From Neptunomonas antarctica (lineage in GTDB: Bacteria > Pseudomonadota > Gammaproteobacteria > Pseudomonadales > Balneatricaceae), in contig NZ_LJSI01000053.1 of the NCBI RefSeq assembly GCF_001305295.1, positions 913,174 through 977,173 on the forward strand: DNA of 64,000 bases. The letters run 5' to 3'. The notes below the pieces were generated by a model. The model saw only the letters and a list, made by a program, of their open reading frames with translations, had not been told where the DNA came from and searched no databases. Below are positions 9,155 to 19,006 of the stretch, in pieces. Position 1 is the stretch's first letter; the number at the start of each line of letters is the position of its first letter. Position numbers and translations under genes: made by a program.

Positions 9155-10519
9155 TTAATCTAGTTTGGGGTGCAGGTTGTGTTTTTCCAGTAGGGTATAC
9201 AGTGTGGGTCTGGTTATTCCCAATGCCTTTGCAGTATCCGAGATACTTGAGTCTGCATGGCTTAATGCTCTTTTAATGGCTTTTTTCTCTGCTTCTTCTC
9301 TTATTTGTTTTAGGTTTAACGGGATTGCATCTACATCCAGTGAGCTTAGTTCCAGATCCTCAGTGGTAATGTATGAGTTGTCCGCCATGATAACGGCGCG
9401 CTTGATTCTGCTTTCTATTTCACGGACATTGCCTGGCCAGTCATAGGACTCTATTGCTGCTATTGCTTCGTTATCAAAGCTGCTAATTGTTTTTCCATAC
9501 TCTTTGTTAAGGCGTATCAGGAATGATTTTGCAAGAAGCAAAGCATCTCCTTCGCGCTCTTTTAAAGTGGGAATTTGTATAACAATTTCGCTAATCCTAT
9601 AATACAGATCTTCACGGAAACGGCCTTCTTTGATATGAGCTGTCAGATCCTGATGCGTTGCGCAGATGATGCGTACATCAACAGGTATTTCTTTTCGTCC
9701 TCCAACGCGTTCGATGACACGTTCTTGAAAAAAACGAAGCAGTTTTGCTTGGAGCTCAAAAGGAAGGTCGCCAATTTCATCAAGAAATAGTGTGCCTCCG
9801 TGGGCAAGTTCAATTTTCCCGATAGTTTGTTTACTCGCGCCGGTAAACGATCCCTTTTCATGGCCAAATAGTTCACTTTCGAGCAAGTTGGCGGGAATGG
9901 CAGCACAATTAATAGCTACGATTTTTTCTTTAGCGCGCGGACTAAGTTTATGAATAGCTTGTGCAAATAGTTCTTTGCCTGTGCCGCTGGCTCCTAATAA
10001 TAGAGTTGTGATGTCGGACGGTGCAACCTTTTCAATAGTGCGGCATATTTTCAGCATAGGAGGGCTTGAGGTGATAATGCCATCCAGAGGCATGCTGTGA
10101 CAGCTCTGCTGTAATTTTTTGTTTTCTAATTCGAGTTCATAGACCCGGTTTGCTCTCTCGACTATCAGAGTTAGAATCTCAGGGTCAGCAGGTTTTTGAT
10201 AAAAATCGTAGGCACCCAAAGCAATTGCTTTTACTGCATTAGTGCGATCATTATCTCCAGTCACAACGATAACTTTACACTCTGGTATGAGTGAGAGAAT
10301 TTCTTTCAGTGTAGCGAAGCCTTCGGTGACGCCGCCTGGATCAGGAGGTAGTCCAAGGTCTAGTAAGACTACGCCTGGTTGAGTGCGTCGGAGTTGTGTA
10401 ATGGCATCTGCACGGTTTCCGCATATGGCAACATCAAAACCATCGAAACACCAGCGTAATTGACTTTGCAGGCCTTCATCATCTTCAACGATAAGCAGGT
10501 TTTTTTTAATTCCATTCAT
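9155..10519 (-). CDS. prsR: PrsR: sigma-54-dependent response regulator of the PEP-CTERM system
   Basis: A 454-residue NtrC-type regulator. The receiver domain has the acidic pair EDD near residue 12 and the phosphorylation site D54 (VLLDLGLP). The AAA+ domain has Walker A GASGTGKE at 176-183 and the sigma-54 contact loop as GSFTGA (223-228; GAFTGA is canonical). A Fis-type helix-turn-helix occupies the last 30 residues. It should activate sigma-54 promoters when phosphorylated by PrsK; the two promoters at 3072 and 13203 are likely targets. Its ATG has AAGGAG 6 bases upstream. It follows prsK by 19 bases, so the two form an operon. Confidence 0.92.
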   Translation of the reverse strand: MNGIKKNLLIVEDDEGLQSQLRWCFDGFDVAICGNRADAITQLRRTQPGVVLLDLGLPPDPGGVTEGFATLKEILSLIPECKVIVVTGDNDRTNAVKAIALGAYDFYQKPADPEILTLIVERANRVYELELENKKLQQSCHSMPLDGIITSSPPMLKICRTIEKVAPSDITTLLLGASGTGKELFAQAIHKLSPRAKEKIVAINCAAIPANLLESELFGHEKGSFTGASKQTIGKIELAHGGTLFLDEIGDLPFELQAKLLRFFQERVIERVGGRKEIPVDVRIICATHQDLTAHIKEGRFREDLYYRISEIVIQIPTLKEREGDALLLAKSFLIRLNKEYGKTISSFDNEAIAAIESYDWPGNVREIESRIKRAVIMADNSYITTEDLELSSLDVDAIPLNLKQIREEAEKKAIKRALSHADSSISDTAKALGITRPTLYTLLEKHNLHPKLD

Positions 10520-10538
10520 GTATAGCTCCTTTATTAGT

Positions 10539-12617
10539 TTATTCCGGTTTGAGTGGGTTTTCATGGTACAGCGGAAGGGTTACTTTGAATAAAGTTCCGG
10601 TGCCCAATTCGCTTTTAACTTGGATGTCGCCGCCGAGCGAGCGAATAACTTCGCGACTTTCAAAGACGCCTACCCCCATTCCGGTGAGCCCTTTGGTTGA
10701 ATCAAAGGGCTTGAATAGCCTGTGTTGAATAAAGTCCTCATCCATACCGCAGCCATCATCTTTAATTTCAATGATGGCTTCATTGGCTGAATATGTTAAC
10801 TGTACATCTACCTGACCGTTGGTGTCAGTAGCCTCTTGTGCATTTTGAATGATATGTCCGAAAACATTAGATAATTGTTCATTGTCAGCAAAGACGACAA
10901 CGCGGATATCAGGTTCGATAAAAGTCGGGTTAGGTAAATGCTTTTCATAGCGGTGAGATATCGTTTTTAATAGAAGTCTCAAGTCCAGAGGTACAGGCGC
11001 TGTGCCACGCATTCCATTTCGCATCTGTTCCATTAAGCGTGTCATTCTGGTGACTGAGTTGCTTACCGTCAGGAATACATCGTCAACAAATTCCGGATTG
11101 TGTCTATGTTTTTCCGCATTTGAAACAATAAGTGATTGTTGTGCCAGAATATTTTTTAGGTCGTGTACTATATATGCCGACAAGCGGTTGAATGCTTCGA
11201 ACTGTTGCGCTTGAATGAGTGCTTGGCTGGCTTGATGTTGTGCTAGCAAACTAGCTGCTTGTTTACCTGCAATTTTTAGTAGATCCCGATCTTCCCAGTT
11301 AATATTTTTTTGAATGTCGGAGTGTTTTACGAGAACGAAACCGTAGACTTCGGCATTGAAGAGTAACGGAATAATAAGCCAAGCATTGGGTATGTCCAGG
11401 ATTTCTTCAGGAATGCTAAGGTTTTCATAAACACCGGGTGTCAGTCTGTATTCATCTAAGTCTATTACCCATTCTGTGCGTTCAAAAAAACCACTTATAG
11501 TATGCAGGTTGGCTGTTGATATATCCGGTGGAGGCATCTCCCAAGTGGTTAATAATTGGTAAGTTGAGTGCTCGTCTCTTCCCCATATAATACCTCCTTT
11601 ACTCTGCACCAGAGATCCGATTGCGACACAGATTCGTTCAGGTGTTTCATGATGCATTTCTGAAAGCTGGAGTGTGAATTTTTGCCATTCATCACGGTAA
11701 TCATATTTATAACTAAAAAAATGTTTGCTCAACAGAACGCGAAAGCTGGCGCGGATTTTGTCTGAAAAGAGTAATACGAAAAGCAGCAGCCCTGCGCCAA
11801 AAAGGAAGGTTATTTGTAAGACGGATCCCCACGTTCCTCCATAATATTGAATGAAATAGCCAGCCGCAGACATGAGAACAAGGTAAATTCCGGCACCTGT
11901 CAGTGTTGCAGTGTGAAATACAACTTTACGTGAAATTTGAATATTGAGTGCCAAATTGGGATTTCTGATAAGGGATGTCGCAATAAGAGGTGCTGCAATA
12001 CAGTTAATAATGCCGCGGGCTTCCCATAGCTGCTGGTCGAGGTGCTTGAATAGTAAGGCATCGGCATACATGAAAAAATCATAGACGAAAATACTTCCTA
12101 GTCCTAAGCATAGGTGCTTTAAAAACCAGTGCTGATCTTTGCTGGAGTTTCTGTAAACCTGCTCTAAGAGAAGAAGGCCTATGATTGAAAAAGCCATCCA
12201 GGCAATTAATGGGATATCTGTTGCTGAATTGCTAAACATAATGTTTTGCAGTGATGAGCTCGTTAATATGATCATAATACTGAGAATGATCAGTATGCTA
12301 ATCAGGAAAAATGGAGTGTTCACATATTTTTTGAACAAAGAGCACGGATCTTTTTTATTAGGAGTAATGATTTTCAATAAAAAGAAGAACCATGTTGCAT
12401 TGCGCACGATTTCGGTTACTTGTATCGCGTATTGAGGTACGTGGCTTGATGAATATGATGCGGTGATAACGATCGCCCAGATAGCGGTCGATAATGTGGC
12501 AATCTTGATCGGCGTTCCTGATTTGTCGGCTTTTGGTGACGTTAATAAAAGAATACCAAGTATCAAGTAACCAAAAAATGCGAATAAATAACTATAAAAG
12601 CCGACACTCTCAAACAT
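10539..12617 (-). CDS. prsK: PrsK: membrane sensor histidine kinase of the PEP-CTERM system
   Basis: A 692-residue sensor kinase. The first ~290 residues form about eight membrane helices. A GAF-like region follows (about 320-460), then the phospho-acceptor helix SAYIVHDLKNIL with the His near residue 485. The C terminus is an HATPase domain with N box IIQNAQEATD, G1 box DDGCGMDED and G2 box GMGVGVF. This architecture is characteristic of PrsK, partner of PrsR. The signal sensed is unknown. The gene is transcribed first in the prsKR operon and has no close neighbour upstream. Confidence 0.92.
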   Translation of the reverse strand: MFESVGFYSYLFAFFGYLILGILLLTSPKADKSGTPIKIATLSTAIWAIVITASYSSSHVPQYAIQVTEIVRNATWFFFLLKIITPNKKDPCSLFKKYVNTPFFLISILIILSIMIILTSSSLQNIMFSNSATDIPLIAWMAFSIIGLLLLEQVYRNSSKDQHWFLKHLCLGLGSIFVYDFFMYADALLFKHLDQQLWEARGIINCIAAPLIATSLIRNPNLALNIQISRKVVFHTATLTGAGIYLVLMSAAGYFIQYYGGTWGSVLQITFLFGAGLLLFVLLFSDKIRASFRVLLSKHFFSYKYDYRDEWQKFTLQLSEMHHETPERICVAIGSLVQSKGGIIWGRDEHSTYQLLTTWEMPPPDISTANLHTISGFFERTEWVIDLDEYRLTPGVYENLSIPEEILDIPNAWLIIPLLFNAEVYGFVLVKHSDIQKNINWEDRDLLKIAGKQAASLLAQHQASQALIQAQQFEAFNRLSAYIVHDLKNILAQQSLIVSNAEKHRHNPEFVDDVFLTVSNSVTRMTRLMEQMRNGMRGTAPVPLDLRLLLKTISHRYEKHLPNPTFIEPDIRVVVFADNEQLSNVFGHIIQNAQEATDTNGQVDVQLTYSANEAIIEIKDDGCGMDEDFIQHRLFKPFDSTKGLTGMGVGVFESREVIRSLGGDIQVKSELGTGTLFKVTLPLYHENPLKPE

Positions 12618-12791
12618 TGCCTATGTCTCTAATAAATATAATTAAATTGAGTATACTGTGAAGTGATTAATATCACTCAGTTTTTATGTTTAAAATAGTC
12701 TAGTCACAGAGCCTTGATGTTGTAAAAATAGAGTGCAGCTGTTATTTTTCAGCTAATTTTTAAGGGTTATATTGATGCGGTTTGTTGATAA

Positions 12792-13064
12792 ATGACTGTA
12801 TATAAGAATGTTAAGAACAGCTTGGTAGAACCGCCACGTACTTGCTTAATAACGGGCGTTGCAGGTTTTATTGGTTCTCATATTCTTGATGAGCTTCCTT
12901 CCGCCGATGAAGTAGTATTGGCGGTTGCTCATAAAAGCTATCATAAACTCAATGTTGAAGATTTTAATCAACTTGTGGGTGATAATGTTGTAGTAATGGA
13001 TGTAAAATGCCTGTTAGAAAGGAAAACATTCGCTGATGCAAATATTGATCTATGGCGATTGTAA
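12792..13064 (+). pseudogene. Chimeric remnant: TviC-like N terminus fused to TviB-like C terminus
   Basis: This 90-codon frame looks like two broken genes joined in frame. Residues 1-36 resemble the start of a TviC/WbpP-type UDP-sugar 4-epimerase, including the NAD loop TGVAGFIGS. From about residue 37 it resembles the C-terminal end of a TviB/WbpA-type UDP-HexNAc 6-dehydrogenase (EVVLAVAHKSY, VVVMDVK, final IDLWRL). Neither catalytic domain is complete. TviB and TviC homologues are often neighbours in PEP-CTERM EPS loci, so a deletion between such genes is the simplest explanation. No function is expected. Confidence 0.72.
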
Positions 13065-13111
13065 GCTAACATCAATTGATTTTTATTTTCTGGGATGGAC
13101 ACGCAGCAAAG

Positions 13112-13128
13112 TGTCAGGTTTTTTTACA
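13112..13128 (+). promoter_or_regulatory. Candidate PrsR-binding element (copy 2)
   Basis: TGTCAGGTTTTTTTACA, identical over 17 bases to the copy at 2993-3009 and in the same orientation. It lies 75 bp upstream of the sigma-54 GG. Shared regulation by PrsR is inferred from this identity. Confidence 0.65.
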
Positions 13129-13202
13129 ATGATCGGTGTGGTAATGGTGAGTAGCAACAGATAGTTTAAAAAAGTATTTGATAATCATGTGTTAAGTTTT
13201 TT

Positions 13203-13219
13203 AGGCGTGCATCTTGCAT
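13203..13219 (+). promoter_or_regulatory. Sigma-54 promoter of the Tat-like protein gene
   Basis: AGGCGTGCATCTTGCAT has GG (13204-13205) and GC (13216-13217) exactly 10 bases apart and a perfect TTGCA at the -12 element. The start of transcription should be near 13229, about 60 bases before the ATG at 13292. The -24 element is AGGCGT rather than TGGCAC, so it is somewhat weaker than the PEP-CTERM promoter. Confidence 0.7.
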
Positions 13220-13291
13220 TCTTTATATTAATGCACATGAATTACTGCCCCAATACGTTATTTAATAGAGTTTAAAGATAGGGTTGCTCAA

Positions 13292-13924
13292 ATGAAGGAT
13301 CAAATAGATCGTCTAAACGAGAAGGAATCGGCAATCGATCAGCTTGCTGATACTGAAAATGGTACTAACAACAAGCCTGCGGGAGTTGATGCCTCTCGTC
13401 GTCGTTTGTTTGGTGCGGGTATTGCTGCGCCTATTATTCTTACTATGTCTAGCCGTACAGCATGGGGTGGTGCGTTATGTTCTCCCTCTGCCTTTAATTC
13501 AGCGACGTTTACTTCTCATCATCCTCAACCAAATGAATGTACTGGGACTGCAGGCTATAGCCCTGCGTATTGGCTAATAAACCTAGCTAGTTGGCCTGTA
13601 AATATTTTGCCTGGCAATCGGTTCGACTCTTATTTTGCTTCTTCTCCTGCTCCTCTTTCTGCAGACTCAACGTTGCAACAGGTGCTCGAAGCGAGTTCTA
13701 CTAGTATTGCGTCTCATGCTATTGCCGCGCTGCTGAATGCTGAAGCGAGCCTTATTTTGCAGGGTGATGCTAATGCTGTTACTACAGTTATAGACATGTT
13801 TAATGCTTTCTTGGTTGGTGATGGTTATACGCTTTCTGCTGGTACGGTAGTGTTTTGGGATAGTCCTGTTGATTTCTCAATGAGAAAGTTCTTTACTGAC
13901 TATATAGATAAGCCATACATGTAG
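13292..13924 (+). CDS. Exported protein with Tat-like signal, linked to the PqqD/HprK-like cassette
   Basis: A 210-residue protein of unknown function. A charged N-terminal ~35 residues leads to SRRRLFGAG, a hydrophobic stretch and SSRTAWG, which reads as a twin-arginine-type signal. Three Cys lie in two short motifs, CSPSAF and NECTGTAGYSPAYW, followed by SWP. I recall similar Tat-like proteins with C-S-P-S and SP-x-YW motifs next to HPr-kinase-like genes in exosortase genomes, but the role is unknown. Its own sigma-54 promoter and its position directly before the PqqD-like gene suggest it is the substrate or client of the following enzymes. That is inference. Confidence 0.7.
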   Translation: MKDQIDRLNEKESAIDQLADTENGTNNKPAGVDASRRRLFGAGIAAPIILTMSSRTAWGGALCSPSAFNSATFTSHHPQPNECTGTAGYSPAYWLINLASWPVNILPGNRFDSYFASSPAPLSADSTLQQVLEASSTSIASHAIAALLNAEASLILQGDANAVTTVIDMFNAFLVGDGYTLSAGTVVFWDSPVDFSMRKFFTDYIDKPYM

Positions 13925-13940
13925 TAATGATTACTCTCTG

Positions 13941-13994
13941 ATTTTAAAGGTTTTTTAAAGGTTTTTTAAAGGTTTTTTAAAGGTTTTTTAATGG
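13941..13994 (+). repeat. 11-bp tandem repeat that supplies the start of the PqqD-like gene
   Basis: Four direct units of TTTTTTAAAGG (13951-13961, 13962-13972, 13973-13983 and a variant at 13984-13994), preceded by a shortened unit at 13941-13950. The last unit reads TTTTTTAATGG, and its single A-to-T change creates the ATG start codon at 13991. The AAAGG of the third unit is the ribosome binding site, 7 bases before the ATG. Copy number could vary by slippage. Confidence 0.9.
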
Positions 13995-14269
13995 TTTATT
14001 ATAGTGCAGTCATCGATTTAAGTACGGCTTTGGTCGCTAACTTTGATGACATGTCGGTATTGCATAAGCCTGAAACTGACCAATTACATGTACTAAGTTC
14101 TCCAGTAGTTACTCTATTAAGAATGGTTCAGGGTAGTCGAATATTGGAAGCAGAAGTGCTTGAGTTAATAAAAGAGAATTGTTTTGACGTTCATCCTGTT
14201 TCTGAAGAAGATTGTCAGCAATACTTACAGCTTTTAGTTAGTCAGGGCATATTTGAAAAAACGCAATGA
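13991..14269 (+). CDS. PqqD-like peptide-binding domain protein (HPr-rel-A system)
   Basis: A 92-residue protein resembling the PqqD-family chaperones found beside HprK-related kinase A. PqqD-type domains (RiPP recognition elements) bind leader peptides and present them to a modifying enzyme. The region LHVLSSPVVTLLRMVQGSRILEAEV and the C-terminal LLVSQGIFEK match the PqqD pattern of hydrophobic strand, helix bundle and LVSQGLI-like ending. It overlaps the kinase gene by 4 bases (ATGA), so the two are translationally coupled. Its start codon lies in the 11-bp tandem repeat. The bound partner is unknown; the upstream Tat-like protein is the natural candidate. Confidence 0.75.
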   Translation: MVYYSAVIDLSTALVANFDDMSVLHKPETDQLHVLSSPVVTLLRMVQGSRILEAEVLELIKENCFDVHPVSEEDCQQYLQLLVSQGIFEKTQ

Positions 14270-15171
14270 TAGTCTCTGATATTTCGCTGGACGAATGCAC
14301 TCAGCATCTCCGCAGTACTGGTTTAAAACTTAATGTTGGTCCTTTTTGGTGTGATATCAAGTCGGCTCTTCCTTCTGTTGCGCATCATATTACTGAACTT
14401 TACCCTGATGCCTTGATAGATCAGGAGAGAGTTTTTTCAGATTTTCCGATAGAGATCGCCCGAAAATCAGGCGTACGTGGTTGGATTAAGCCGTTGGTGG
14501 AGTTTACCTTTAACGGTAATATTCCCTTTACCCCGTTGTCATTGGATCAGTCTCCAGCATTAACTGAATGGGGTATTAATTGGTGCGTGTCAGGTCATGC
14601 TAATCAATATCTTATACTGCATGCTGCTGTTGTCGAAAAAAATGGGAAAGCCGTTATTTTGCCCGCTCCTTCAGGTTCAGGGAAAAGCACGCTATGTGTC
14701 GCGTTAGTGAGTCGTGGTTGGCGCCTATTGTCGGATGAGCTGACATTGATATCGATTAAAGATTCGATGCTGCAACCGCTCCCTAAGCCGATGAGCCTTA
14801 AGAATGAATCGATACAGGTTATTCGGGATTATTGGCCACAATCTGTGTTTGGGCATGTTTGCACTGATACGGTTAAAGGTTCCGTAGCTCATGTGAAACC
14901 GCCAGTTGACAGTGTGAATTCTGCCGCTATTATGGCGAAAGCTGCCTTCGTTATTTTCCCAAAATACCAGCAAGGCTCATCTCTGCAGTTGGTTGAAAAA
15001 GAGAAAGCGTTCGCCTATATGTCTCTTGTTGAAAATGCATTTAACTACCACTTACTGGGAGCACACGCTTTTCACGCGTTATCACGACTGGTAAATCAGG
15101 TAGAAGCTTATGATTTTTTATACAGCGACCTGAATGAAGCTGTGGCCCGGTTTGAGTCATTGGTTACATGA
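14266..15171 (+). CDS. HprK-related kinase A
   Basis: A 301-residue protein related to the C-terminal kinase domain of HPr kinase/phosphorylase. The P-loop PAPSGSGKSTLC lies near residues 131-142, preceded by the strand LILHAAVVEKNGKAVIL typical of this family. GWRLLSDELTLI then supplies an acidic pair near residue 160. Related HPrK-like enzymes phosphorylate Ser in lasso peptides and may do so in other peptides. The regulatory N-terminal domain of true HprK is replaced by an unrelated ~120 residues. It overlaps both neighbours at ATGA junctions, so stoichiometric production with the PqqD-like protein and the nucleotidyltransferase is likely. Confidence 0.83.
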   Translation: MIVSDISLDECTQHLRSTGLKLNVGPFWCDIKSALPSVAHHITELYPDALIDQERVFSDFPIEIARKSGVRGWIKPLVEFTFNGNIPFTPLSLDQSPALTEWGINWCVSGHANQYLILHAAVVEKNGKAVILPAPSGSGKSTLCVALVSRGWRLLSDELTLISIKDSMLQPLPKPMSLKNESIQVIRDYWPQSVFGHVCTDTVKGSVAHVKPPVDSVNSAAIMAKAAFVIFPKYQQGSSLQLVEKEKAFAYMSLVENAFNYHLLGAHAFHALSRLVNQVEAYDFLYSDLNEAVARFESLVT

Positions 15172-16259
15172 CCTTACGTAAATTTAAGCCTTTATGTCTA
15201 TTGCTAATCGGAGAATGTGCGGCAAAAGACTTGTCTCTGAGCGAGTGGAACCTGATTGTCCAGCAAGGGCGCAGTGCGCAAGTGTTGGGTATGCTTTATT
15301 CGAGACTTGCGCACCGTAATCAATTAGCAGATATTCCGCCTTCTGTTATTTGGCATCTTGAGGCTGCATCGATTGTGGCGGAAAAATATTTACGTGACAC
15401 TCAGTGTGAAATCAAATATTTTCTTCCCCTCTTCTCCTCTTTAGAGCAGCGGTTTATTTTACTCAAAGGTGCTGCTTATGTCGCATCTGGAAAGGCGTGG
15501 GCCGAGGGGCGAACTTTTTCTGATATCGACCTTTTAGTACCTAAAGAGTGTCTTACTTCGCTGGAATCTTCTCTTCAGTGGTTTGGTTGGGCAGGTACGC
15601 ATCAGACACCTTATGATCAACGCTATTATCGTGAATGGATGCATGAAATTCCTCCGCTGGTGCATGTTACACGACAGACAGTTATCGATATTCATCACAC
15701 CATTTTGCCATTAACGGCTGCACTTAAGCCTGTAGCTACTAAGTTTTTTGAGGATGTTCAGGAAATCGCTGAAGGAGTATGGACGCTTTCGGATATCGAT
15801 ATGCTCTTGCATAGCGCCACTCACCTGTTTATGGATTCTGAATTTGATCATGCTTTTAGAGATCTTCTGGATTTTGATAGTTTAATCAGAAATGCTCTGA
15901 ATAACGGGCTTGATTGGCAGATGTTGATCAAAAGAGGACAAGAGATGGATTTAATTCCTCCTCTGTATTATGCGTTACGCTATAGCGGTCGTATCTTTAA
16001 TACCCCGGTTCCTGAGGATGTTCTGCATAAATGCGGGGAAGTATGGCAACCATATATTCCTGTTGTCCTCATGGATATGTTGTTTGAGCGGGTGATTGTG
16101 CCGCCACACCACAGTGCCCGTAGAGTAGGGGCGTCTTTAGCAAATAGGGCGTTGTTTATACGTGGGCATTATCTGAGAATGCCGTTCGGGCAGCTTGTTA
16201 GGCATTTGTTTCAGAAAGCATTTATCTCTCCTTACGAAAAGTCGTCATCTAAAGTTTAG
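15168..16259 (+). CDS. Nucleotidyltransferase-family protein of the HPr-rel-A cassette
   Basis: A 363-residue protein with the minimal nucleotidyltransferase signature. LLKGAAYV is followed by GRTFSDIDLLVP near residues 114-125, where the D-x-D pair would bind the metal-nucleotide. A third acidic position may lie near VIDIHHTI. The family (uncharacterised nucleotidyltransferase, often beside HPr-kinase-like or PqqD-like genes) has no established substrate. The remainder is helical. It overlaps the kinase gene by 4 bases and is the last gene of the cassette. An AMP- or NMP-transfer to the exported protein or to a sugar is possible but untested. Confidence 0.78.
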   Translation: MTLRKFKPLCLLLIGECAAKDLSLSEWNLIVQQGRSAQVLGMLYSRLAHRNQLADIPPSVIWHLEAASIVAEKYLRDTQCEIKYFLPLFSSLEQRFILLKGAAYVASGKAWAEGRTFSDIDLLVPKECLTSLESSLQWFGWAGTHQTPYDQRYYREWMHEIPPLVHVTRQTVIDIHHTILPLTAALKPVATKFFEDVQEIAEGVWTLSDIDMLLHSATHLFMDSEFDHAFRDLLDFDSLIRNALNNGLDWQMLIKRGQEMDLIPPLYYALRYSGRIFNTPVPEDVLHKCGEVWQPYIPVVLMDMLFERVIVPPHHSARRVGASLANRALFIRGHYLRMPFGQLVRHLFQKAFISPYEKSSSKV

Positions 16260-16428
16260 TTTCCTTATTAACACTGCGCATAGTTAAGGTCAGGTTTATC
16301 GGATCTTTTTCGTGTTTTTCAGTGGCTGATTCAGCAGTGTAATGATTTCTGACACAGCCAAATGGTCCGATTCAATACCTGTATCACGAAGTTCATTAGA
16401 AAAGCCTTTATGGAAGCGTTTTAGCCGC

Positions 16429-17298
16429 TTAACTCGTTTTCAACGTGTTACTGTGTTTGTCTTGTGAATGCAGCCGATTCATGGGCAAAAGCTGTTCCTC
16501 CCGTAGTTCATGAATAATAGTATGAATATCCTGAATATTCAGCGTATTTTTTTTTGTGAGCCAGCCATGCATAAAGAGCCGGCTACATATCAGGTTAATC
16601 ACCCGGGGTATGCCATTACTGAATCGATGGATGTAATGAAATACTTTACTGTTGATTACAGGCGTATTTTGCCAATTACACTGTGATAATCGGTATTGAA
16701 TATAGCGCTGTGTATCGTTTTCATTAAGTGTTTTCATATGATAAGAGGCAATAATTTTTTGCCGTAATTGTGTTAAATTAGGTGCGGCTATGAGAGTCTG
16801 GAGCTTCTCTTGTCCTACTAGAAAAATTTGTAAAAAAGGTTTGTTATTACTCTGTAGGTTAGTCAGCAGAGGTAGTTCCTCCAGAGCCTTTTCTGACAGG
16901 TTTTGTGCTTCATCAATGATCAGTAATGTATGTTTTCCAGCATGTTGCTGAGCTAAGAAAAAAAGATGCAAGGCGTTCAAAAGTTCAGTGCTATTGCCTG
17001 AAACGGAGCTGATTCCAAAGTTAAGGCTGATCAGAGAAAGTAAATCTTGCGATGAGAGTTGAGATGAAGTGATCTGAGTAAATGTAATGGTTTCAGGAAG
17101 GTGAGCTATCAAATCGCAGATGAGAGTAGACTTTCCTGTGCCGGGTTGGCCTGAGATCACAATAAAGCCTTCCTTGCGACGTAAGGCATATTCCATCGCT
17201 GCCTGGGCTTTAGTAAATTCAGAATGCATAAAGCACAAGTCCGGATCGGGAGTTAAGCGAAAGGGGTCAGCTGTTAAGCCATAATATTCTTCGTACAT
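16429..17298 (-). CDS. ExeA/GspA-type AAA ATPase, short paralogue
   Basis: A 289-residue AAA ATPase beginning MYEEYYGLTADPFRLTPDP, the typical ExeA/GspA start. Walker A GQPGTGKST lies near residues 49-57 and Walker B LLIIDEAQNL near 130. The protein ends shortly after the C-terminal helical domain and has no membrane segment. Similar ATPases sit in exosortase loci and are annotated as putative secretion ATPases; their mechanical role is unproven. The ATG at 17298 has GGAG 5 bases upstream, which is better than the TTG-initiated 12-residue extension. It is divergent from its paralogue at 17573, and the two share the same N-terminal plan. Confidence 0.85.
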   Translation of the reverse strand: MYEEYYGLTADPFRLTPDPDLCFMHSEFTKAQAAMEYALRRKEGFIVISGQPGTGKSTLICDLIAHLPETITFTQITSSQLSSQDLLSLISLNFGISSVSGNSTELLNALHLFFLAQQHAGKHTLLIIDEAQNLSEKALEELPLLTNLQSNNKPFLQIFLVGQEKLQTLIAAPNLTQLRQKIIASYHMKTLNENDTQRYIQYRLSQCNWQNTPVINSKVFHYIHRFSNGIPRVINLICSRLFMHGWLTKKNTLNIQDIHTIIHELREEQLLPMNRLHSQDKHSNTLKTS

Positions 17299-17572
17299 AT
17301 GATCTCCGTGCTCAGGGTCTGCAATTATACCCAAGGTGGCATTTTTTGTTCTGTACGGAGGCTCGTATTATAATAAAAGCACAATAAACAGCGCCCTTTT
17401 AATGTATGTCATAATTATCGTGCGATAATATGTAAAGGTTACCCGTTCAAATGCGGTGGCTCAAGTATGATTCTCTGTCCGAGCCGGGATTTTTTCAGGG
17501 TAAAAGATAAGTAGAATAATGTGTGAGGTGATTAAATCACTCTCGATGCTTTTAGATTACGGAATAATACTG
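17299..17572. other. Divergent promoter region between the two paralogous ATPases
   Basis: A 274-base AT-rich interval between two head-to-head ATPase genes. It should hold both promoters. No sigma-54 signature or TGTCAGG/T-tract element was found, so these genes may not belong to the PrsR regulon. Confidence 0.4.

Positions 17573-19002
<1,430 letters not shown>

Positions 19003-19006
<4 letters not shown>

Larger units (their letters stand above)
13065..13291. promoter_or_regulatory. Regulatory region of the Tat-like protein gene
   Basis: This 227-base gap contains the second copy of the 17-mer element (13112-13128) and a sigma-54 promoter (13203-13219). The layout mirrors the region before the PEP-CTERM gene. 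The element-to-promoter spacing is 12 bases longer here, about one turn of the helix. Confidence 0.6.

Noticed and set aside
13941..13994. Possible CRISPR-like array
   Set aside because: The units are only 11 bases and contiguous, with no spacers and no cas genes nearby; it is a simple tandem repeat.
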